This document shows, piece by piece, positions 59,291 through 64,000 of a DNA stretch of 64,000 bases. How positions within the stretch are numbered: the stretch's first letter is position 1; each line of letters begins with the position of its first letter. A program made the position numbers and the translations under genes. Source of the stretch: Leisingera sp. ANG-M1. Its GTDB lineage: Bacteria; Pseudomonadota; Alphaproteobacteria; Rhodobacterales; Rhodobacteraceae. The stretch covers positions 1-64,000 of the forward strand of contig NZ_JWLC01000029.1 in the NCBI RefSeq assembly GCF_000813745.1. Reading direction: 5' to 3'. The notes under the pieces were generated by a model. It did not search any database. It was not told the DNA's origin and saw only the letters and a program-made list of their open reading frames with translations.

Positions 59291-60030
59291 TGCCTGCGGT
59301 GAAGCCGCAATTCATCAACATCTTGCTGGTTTCCCTGCTGGGGCTCACCGCTTGGCACGCCATTTGGAAACCGGGTCCGCCATCCAATCAGCTGCGGCTC
59401 GTCTTTACAGCAGAGGCCGACGGAGAGGATCTGGTCTTCGATCAGTTCCTGTATAAAAACCCAAGCGGGCCGGGGCAATTCAGAGTGCAGAACTTCCGCT
59501 TTTATATCAGCAATATTCAGCTTTCCGGAGAAGACGGGGCCTATGTTGAGCCTGACAGCTACCACTTGGTCCGGTTCGGCAGCCAAAACAAAGATTTTTC
59601 GATTGAGCTGAGCAATGTTCCGTTGAAATCATATTCCAGCCTCGCCTTTTCGGTCGGCATAGATGAACCAGCGAACTCCTCAATCGAACCGCGCGGCGAC
59701 CTGGATCCAAACAGCCAAATGGCCTGGAACTGGGAAGTCGGCTACAAATTCGTTGTGTTCGAGGGCAGCCTGAAAATGGGCGAGGGCATCCAGCCTTTGG
59801 TTTACCATGTGGGCTTTAACGAAAACCGTCGCGACCTCCTGTTCACTCGGCCCATGGAAGAGGACCTTAGCGGTACGAGTGAGGTGAGTTTCAAAGTAGA
59901 CGTCATGAAACTGTTTGACAGCGCATCCGTATTGAACCTGGCGCAATTGCAGTCGGTGAAGTTTGACCGTCAGGACGCAAGAGTGCTGGCGGAAAACTAC
60001 TCCAGAATGTTCTCCATCGAAGAAAATTGA
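59287..60030 (+). CDS. mbnP: MbnP-family periplasmic copper-binding protein
   Basis: A 247-residue protein with a signal-anchor start (PQFINILLVSLLGLTAWHAIW). The MbnP fold shows as FRVQNFRFYISNIQLS near residue 66, the diagnostic MAWNWEVGYKFVVFEG near 145-160 and YHVGFNENRRDLLF near 172. Trp147 or Trp149 is the candidate for conversion to kynurenine by MbnH, a step that in the methanotroph protein creates a copper site. It overlaps mbnH and ends the operon. Copper binding is inferred from family. Confidence 0.85.
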   Translation: MMPAVKPQFINILLVSLLGLTAWHAIWKPGPPSNQLRLVFTAEADGEDLVFDQFLYKNPSGPGQFRVQNFRFYISNIQLSGEDGAYVEPDSYHLVRFGSQNKDFSIELSNVPLKSYSSLAFSVGIDEPANSSIEPRGDLDPNSQMAWNWEVGYKFVVFEGSLKMGEGIQPLVYHVGFNENRRDLLFTRPMEEDLSGTSEVSFKVDVMKLFDSASVLNLAQLQSVKFDRQDARVLAENYSRMFSIEEN

Positions 60031-60126
60031 CCTCAAGGCAGTGAAGCTTCAAAGCCTTCCACGCTGGACATGCGCGAAGGCACGCCACGCGATAAAGATG
60101 CGCTTAGCCTGCAGCCATATTCAAAA

Positions 60127-60939
60127 CTAAAAGCTGTCTGATATCCAGTCCATGACCGGATTGCGTCTGTTGGCAAGCAGGCGGGACATGGAGTAATGGT
60201 TGATCTTAGGCAAAACCATCAGCTGGGCGCGGATACCGGCACGTGCAAGCTGGCCGCTGTAGTCTTTTGACTGAGAGATGAATTGACCCGTTTCACGGCT
60301 TCCGACCGCCACAAGGATATCCGGGCGCTCGGTTATTGCTTCTGCGCGGGGACTAAGGTTCGCGGCATCCGCGTCGCTTAGATGCAGGTCGCGGTTCAAA
60401 AAGGACCGCTTCATAGGACCAAGGTCAAAGAGCCCGCTCAGCAGCGCCGCCTTCCGGATGCCGCTGCCGCCGGCCCACTCCTCTTCTAGTATCCGCGCGG
60501 CTAGGAAGGCACCCACAGAATGTCCGCACAAAGTTATCCGCTCCGGATCACCATTCCACTCCGGGATGTTTTCACGCACCCAGTGAAACGACAACAAAAC
60601 CTGGCGGATAATCTCCGCAACCCGCACCGTAGGTGCAAGGTCGTAATTCACGAGCACAACAGTATAGCCTTGCCTGACCATCCGGTTTGCGATGTAGCGG
60701 TACTGGCTTTTGTCCAGTGCGCGAAAGTAGCCGCCATGGATAAACAGGAATACCGGGGCATTGCTGATTTGGGCCGGGAAGATATCGAGCTTCTGGCCCG
60801 CACTGCTGCCATAGCCGACATCCAGAGAACAGCTGAACCGGTAGCGTGCAACATGGCTTTGAACCAAGTTTGTCAGCAAGTGGTACCGGGCAATGGGATG
60901 CCGCCTGCGGAGGTAAAATTGATTGTCGATATCCGGCAC
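60127..60939 (-). CDS. Alpha/beta hydrolase resembling kynurenine formamidase
   Basis: A 270-residue hydrolase: DVGYGSSAGQKLDIFPA near residue 40, oxyanion-hole motif FIHGGYFRALDKSQYRYIA near 66, VVLVNYDLAPTVRVAEIIRQV near 95, and the nucleophile in ITLCGHSVGAFLAARIL (Ser141). NHYSM near 250 holds the probable catalytic histidine. The combination HGGYF-LDKSxY and VNYDLAP is typical of bacterial arylformamidase-type enzymes. No signal peptide is visible. It is convergent with mbnP, 96 bases away. Its presence beside an enzyme that makes protein-bound kynurenine may be meaningful or accidental. Confidence 0.8.
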   Translation of the reverse strand: MPDIDNQFYLRRRHPIARYHLLTNLVQSHVARYRFSCSLDVGYGSSAGQKLDIFPAQISNAPVFLFIHGGYFRALDKSQYRYIANRMVRQGYTVVLVNYDLAPTVRVAEIIRQVLLSFHWVRENIPEWNGDPERITLCGHSVGAFLAARILEEEWAGGSGIRKAALLSGLFDLGPMKRSFLNRDLHLSDADAANLSPRAEAITERPDILVAVGSRETGQFISQSKDYSGQLARAGIRAQLMVLPKINHYSMSRLLANRRNPVMDWISDSF

Positions 60940-61062
60940 TTGCCAATGCTCCTGGTTGCCAGCGGCTTACGGCCGCGTTTCCGGCCGTGCCTCATGGTGT
61001 TACCGGGCAACAGCCCGGCAGTCGCGGGCGCCCGCTTGTACACCGGACGCCCGCAGTGAATG

Positions 61063-61527
61063 TTATTCTGCAACTTCAAAGTGGTCTTCGCGAAGGCGCG
61101 CGGTGCCATCAGGCTGCAAAACCCACAATTCGTTGGTGATGATGCCCCGGGCATTGTTCATTTCCCAGTCCGCTGAAACACGCGCCGCGGTCAAGGTTTT
61201 GTCCACAACCGTAGTTGTGGTGTTGAAATAGATCACGTCATCGAACCCCTGTTCGATTATGTTTTTCCAGAACCCCTGGATCGCCTCACGGCCTTCAAAC
61301 CTGCCGAAAGGTTTGGCAACCATGACGGCATCTTCTTCGTACATTGCCGCTGCAGCGGCGGCGTCACCGGCATTGAAAGCCTCCCGCCAGGCGCGGCTGG
61401 CGGAAGCTACGGCCAGGTTCAGCTCATATTCTTTCACGGCGCGGGCTTCGGCCTCCTGTGCCGGTGCCTGGGCGCTCATAGCGGAAATTGCAATTGCGGC
61501 CGCGGCTATGGATCGGACGGGCTTCAT
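61063..61527 (-). CDS. Secreted NTF2/SnoaL-like (DUF4440-type) protein
   Basis: With the ATG at 61527 (AAGGAG upstream) the protein is 154 residues. It starts with a signal peptide (KPVRSIAAAAIAISAMSAQAPAQ). The mature part is a cone fold of the DUF4440/SgcJ type: ASRAWREAFNAGDAAAAAAMYEEDAVMVAKPFGRFEG in overlapping parts and FWKNIIEQGFDDVIYFN. These proteins bind small hydrophobic molecules; the role here is unknown. It is divergent from the LysR gene at 61632, which probably controls it, and upstream of the hydrolase on the same strand. Confidence 0.78.
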   Translation of the reverse strand: MKPVRSIAAAAIAISAMSAQAPAQEAEARAVKEYELNLAVASASRAWREAFNAGDAAAAAAMYEEDAVMVAKPFGRFEGREAIQGFWKNIIEQGFDDVIYFNTTTTVVDKTLTAARVSADWEMNNARGIITNELWVLQPDGTARLREDHFEVAE

Positions 61528-61631
61528 GAGAGTTCTCCTTGACTTGCAGTTCATGGGAGAGAATGCCCGCCTTACACTGTTTGAAAAACAGAGATAAAGT
61601 GAAATCATTGTTCATATTGAGAGAACTGTAA

Positions 61632-62552
61632 ATGCTGTCTCCGCTCCCGCGTAGCTTTGTAACTATCGTTGAAACCGGATCTATCTCACGGGCTGCGGAG
61701 GATCTAGGAATTGCCAAGTCTGCGGTCAGCCAAAACCTAAAAAGGCTCGAAGAACGGCTTGGCGTAAAGCTGGCGAACCGGACGACACGCCAGTTTGTGC
61801 TGACACCTGCCGGGGAAAAATACTATCAGCATTGCAAAGGGTTGCTTGCACTGTCCCAAAGAGCAGCAACAGAAATGGAAGTGTTTGGCGCGGAGCCGGC
61901 CGGACCCCTGAAAATTACAGCACCGCATGCATTCATCGGCCCGGTTATCGCCCCTGCTTTACTCCGGTTGAAGCAACGGTTTCCCCGGCTTGAGCCTTTT
62001 GTCATAGCCGAGGACAAACGCCTTGATCTCGTTTCAGAAGGCATCGATGTAGCGATAACCGCCGGACACCTGCCGGACAGCAGCTTGCGCGCACGGCGGA
62101 TAGGCCAAATATGCGATGTTCTTTGTGTCTCGCCTGCTTTGATGTCAGAAGCACCTGCGGCCGCAGACCCGGCCTTTTGCCAATGGGTTCAATCACTCCC
62201 CTACTTGGCGCACGTGCGCGAACCTTTAACAGTAGAGCACAACATTCCGGTTGCCGACAGTACCAAATCCTCCGTGGCGCGTTTCACCCCAAGCCTCCGC
62301 AGCAACACAATTGAAGCATTGGTGTCATTTGTACGGGAAGGCCTGGGGATCGCACTTCTGCCGGACATTGCTGTTTTGAAAGACCTCCAAGCAGGTTGTC
62401 TCGTGCGGTTATGCCCGGTAGGGGAAAACGAACCAGAACCAATCTTCGCAGTACACGCTTACGGCGCCCTCGCTCCGAAATCGGTGCAAGCGGTCATTGA
62501 GGCTATCAGTGCAGCTATCAGAGCTGCTGGCCTTGAGCCCCGGCAGCCCTAA
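61632..62552 (+). CDS. LysR-family transcriptional regulator (AaeR/DhcR-like type)
   Basis: A 306-residue LysR protein: LPRSFVTIVETGSISRAAEDLGIAKSAVSQNLKRLEERLGV as helix-turn-helix in overlapping parts, then TRQFVLTPAGEKYYQHCKGLL and an effector domain. The dense match of the first 70 residues to the family is clear. It is divergent from the secreted NTF2-like gene across 104 bases. Effector unknown. Confidence 0.88.
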   Translation: MLSPLPRSFVTIVETGSISRAAEDLGIAKSAVSQNLKRLEERLGVKLANRTTRQFVLTPAGEKYYQHCKGLLALSQRAATEMEVFGAEPAGPLKITAPHAFIGPVIAPALLRLKQRFPRLEPFVIAEDKRLDLVSEGIDVAITAGHLPDSSLRARRIGQICDVLCVSPALMSEAPAAADPAFCQWVQSLPYLAHVREPLTVEHNIPVADSTKSSVARFTPSLRSNTIEALVSFVREGLGIALLPDIAVLKDLQAGCLVRLCPVGENEPEPIFAVHAYGALAPKSVQAVIEAISAAIRAAGLEPRQP

Positions 62553-62711
62553 ACACGCAGCCGAAGATGGAGGCTCGAAACCGCCATTTCTTCCATAAGA
62601 TCTTTGATGTCCCCCCGGGCAACAGCAGTTTCAGGACAGTGTTGCTTGCTGCGCTAGCAAGTACTGACGCGCCCTCCGGCCGCGGGAGCTCGGAAAATTC
62701 TGCAAACCTGC

Positions 62712-62717
62712 TATAAT
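62712..62717 (+). promoter_or_regulatory. Consensus -10 box before the Tat-protein gene
   Basis: TATAAT at 62712-62717, 68 bases before the ATG at 62785, is a perfect sigma70 -10 box in an otherwise GC-rich region. A matching -35 box is not obvious at 16-18 bases upstream, so this is a tentative promoter. Confidence 0.3.
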
Positions 62718-62784
62718 TTGACTGGCTCGAGACCGGCCCTGAGCGACCGGCCGAGTTTCCGAACGCTCGCCGGGAGTCTTTTTC

Positions 62785-63273
62785 ATGCCTGCCGCCTTAT
62801 TTACCCGTCGATCTCTCCTCGCCCTAGGAAGCACTGCTGTGGCGATGGGAGCCTCGGGCTTCCCTGTTCCTGCCAACGCTGCGGGCCTCGCGCCGACGCC
62901 TTCGATGCGCGGCGGCGCCAACAATTACCGGCCAGGCGCACCAATCGTCGACAGGATTGGCGGCGGGGGGTTTTGGATGACGGGCACGGTCCGGCGCGCA
63001 GGTGATGGCGCCCCGCTTGCCGGCCAGCGCATCCAGATCTGGGCACACACGACCGAAGGGCATGAGCGCGAGCAGCGGAGCCATGGGGCCACACTTACGG
63101 ATGCGAATGGGGAATTCCGCCTCGAGATGCCGCAGATCGTCCCCGCCTTTGGACAGCCGCATGGCCATCTCGCTTATGATAGCGGTGACTTTGAAACCGT
63201 CTTCCTGCGTCCGGTCATGCGGAGCGCCAAAGATACCACTCTAAGCGCGCACTTCGTCCTTCAGCCCGCCTAA
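62785..63273 (+). CDS. Tat-exported intradiol-dioxygenase-like small protein
   Basis: A 162-residue protein starting with a twin-arginine signal (FTRRSLLALGSTAVAMGASG), with cleavage probably after NAAG near 35. The mature part, FWMTGTVRRAGDGAPLAGQRIQIWAHTTEG then HGATLTDANGEFRLEMP and QPHGHLAY, is the beta-sandwich of the intradiol ring-cleavage dioxygenase C-terminal region or of CarboxypepD_reg-like domains. The full set of Fe ligands (two Tyr, two His) is not evident, so activity is doubtful. It precedes a ferric-reductase-like membrane protein, likely in one operon. Confidence 0.7.
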   Translation: MPAALFTRRSLLALGSTAVAMGASGFPVPANAAGLAPTPSMRGGANNYRPGAPIVDRIGGGGFWMTGTVRRAGDGAPLAGQRIQIWAHTTEGHEREQRSHGATLTDANGEFRLEMPQIVPAFGQPHGHLAYDSGDFETVFLRPVMRSAKDTTLSAHFVLQPA

Positions 63274-63278
63274 GCGCA

Positions 63279-63905
63279 GTGGGTGCAAAGGATATGAGTC
63301 CGGCCCGAAGGGCCTTAATCTGGAGCGTCTTCGCGGCCGTCGTTGTTGCGCCAATCTCTGCTGCGGCAATGAGCCCGCTACTCGCATGGCGCCACACTGT
63401 CTATATCGCGGCGGGATTTGCCGGCGTGATCGCGATGGCACTCCTGCTTGTACAGCCTTTGCTTGCAGGCGGGTACTTGCCTGGCTTGTCTGTGCGGCGC
63501 GGGCGGAACGTGCATCGCTGGACCGGCGGAGCCTTGATCGCAGCAGTTGCAACCCACGTGGCAGGCCTATGGATCACCAGCCCGCCAGACGTGGCCGATG
63601 CGCTGCTCTTCGCGTCGCCAACTCCGTTTTCCGCTTGGGGCGTGATCGCGATGTGGGCGGTCTTCGGTGCTGCGCTTCTGGCCGCATTTCGCGGGCGTTT
63701 CCGCCAGAGACTGCGCAGCTGGCGCCGTGCTCATACCGCTCTCGTGTCAGTTACCGTCATCGGGAGCGTGGCCCATGCCATGATGATCGAGGGCACAATG
63801 GAGACTGTGTCAAAAACCCTGCTTTGTGTCTTCACCCTCGCCGCAACGGGTAAGGCGGTGGCAGATTTTCGGGCGTGGGCGACCCGGTCGCACCGTGATC
63901 CCTGA
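63279..63905 (+). CDS. Ferric-reductase-like transmembrane protein
   Basis: A membrane protein with about five helices: ALIWSVFAAVVVAPISAAAM, VYIAAGFAGVIAMALLLVQPLL, RWTGGALIAAVATHVAGLW, FSAWGVIAMWAVFGAALLAAF and HTALVSVTVIGSVAHAMMI. Paired histidines (WRHTVY, HRWTGG, ATHVAG, RRAHTAL, VAHAMM) fit heme ligation as in the FRE/MsrQ/cytochrome b group. The start could be GTG 63279 or ATG 63294; neither has an ideal ribosome site. It begins 5 bases after the Tat protein gene (GTG start), which suggests joint function, perhaps electron supply to the periplasm. Confidence 0.72.
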   Translation: MGAKDMSPARRALIWSVFAAVVVAPISAAAMSPLLAWRHTVYIAAGFAGVIAMALLLVQPLLAGGYLPGLSVRRGRNVHRWTGGALIAAVATHVAGLWITSPPDVADALLFASPTPFSAWGVIAMWAVFGAALLAAFRGRFRQRLRSWRRAHTALVSVTVIGSVAHAMMIEGTMETVSKTLLCVFTLAATGKAVADFRAWATRSHRDP

Positions 63906-64000
63906 AGCAAGTCCGAGCGATGACTTTGCCCTGTGGACCAAGGTGATCAAACCACAAGGGCTGTATCTCCCCAATGGAGCTGAAAGTCACGGGACGCAGC
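63895..64000 (+). CDS. Start of a gene cut by the window edge
   Basis: A frame opening with GTG at 63895, overlapping the stop of the membrane-protein gene, stays open for 35 codons to the window end. The residues (IPEASPSDDFALWTKVIKPQG) are not enough to name a family. An overlapping start is typical of operon genes, but the call is tentative. Confidence 0.3.
   Translation, partial: MIPEASPSDDFALWTKVIKPQGLYLPNGAESHGTQ

Noticed and set aside
51798-60030. A classical methanobactin operon
   Set aside because: No MbnB- or MbnC-like proteins, no short Cys-rich precursor and no MbnT receptor are present. Only the MbnH/MbnP pair is shared.
61024-61054. GC-rich hairpin downstream of the secreted NTF2-like gene as a terminator
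   Set aside because: The 7-bp arms are clear, but no T run follows on either strand, so it cannot be called a terminator from sequence alone.

Overview
The window looks like a high-GC chromosome or large replicon of a Roseobacter-group alphaproteobacterium (Rhodobacteraceae, of the Phaeobacter/Leisingera type). The evidence is the soxBDAG sarcosine oxidase operon, a riboswitch-controlled B12 uptake operon with CbiZ, many LysR/divergent-operon pairs, and a GGGGGCTCTGCCCCC-type intergenic hairpin. No search could be run, so the lineage is inferred from gene content and composition. No rRNA, tRNA, CRISPR array or complete insertion sequence was recognised.

Layout. 0.1-3.9 kb: a TauE-type exporter, then a pair for the end of lysine/2-oxoadipate breakdown (HglS and a D-2-hydroxyglutarate dehydrogenase-like flavoprotein). 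3.9-5.6 kb: decayed sequence including a deleted MttB-type methyltransferase. 5.7-11.4 kb: soxBDAG on the minus strand, divergent from an XRE-cupin regulator, with two small palindromes between them. 11.5-27 kb: a large catabolic locus. It has a polar amino-acid ABC transporter, a LysR regulator, a HisC-like aminotransferase with a two-subunit TPP decarboxylase, and on the plus strand a DoeB-like deacylase, aldehyde dehydrogenase, Rieske oxygenase, two paralogous proteins of unknown family, a DUF1116 protein and an amidase. Together these read as uptake and stepwise breakdown of an acylated or modified amino acid; the substrate is unknown. 27-28.1 kb: a GSU2403-type nucleotidyltransferase behind two matching palindromes. 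28.4-31.6 kb: a nitronate monooxygenase/tautomerase/NTF2/GST operon divergent from a LysR. 31.6-33.4 kb: decayed 5-oxoprolinase (LamB/YcsF, KipI) and TRAP permease remnants. 33.4-36 kb: a thioredoxin-fold protein, a secreted protein, a cysteine-tailed MarR with clear operator repeats, and a MOSC protein. 36.8-45.5 kb: a cobalamin riboswitch followed by btuB-btuF-btuC-btuD-cbiZ-orf-exbB-exbD-exbD-tonB, a self-contained B12 import operon with its own energy-transducing system. 46-50.5 kb: a cupin related to cysteine dioxygenase, a sulfatase, a TauD-type dioxygenase and a LysR, suggesting sulfate-ester sulfur scavenging.

The most novel part is 51.8-60.9 kb, next to a broken IS3-family element. 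A YcaO protein and a TfuA protein overlap by 4 nt and are followed by a HExxH metallopeptidase. Next comes a 180-residue protein ending in six perfect VSGAK repeats plus VSGD, with the repeat encoded by different synonymous codons in each unit. This has the form of a ribosomally made, post-translationally modified peptide (RiPP) locus with a repetitive core, probably thioamide- or azoline-forming. Just downstream on the same strand are a secreted beta-propeller resembling SBP56/methanethiol oxidase, an MbnH-type di-heme enzyme and an MbnP-type protein, a set tied to copper in other bacteria. A convergent hydrolase resembling kynurenine formamidase follows. Whether the peptide half and the copper half form one system is an inference, but the arrangement deserves testing.

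The window ends with a small secreted NTF2-like protein, a LysR, a Tat-exported small protein, a membrane protein of ferric-reductase type and a gene cut by the window edge.
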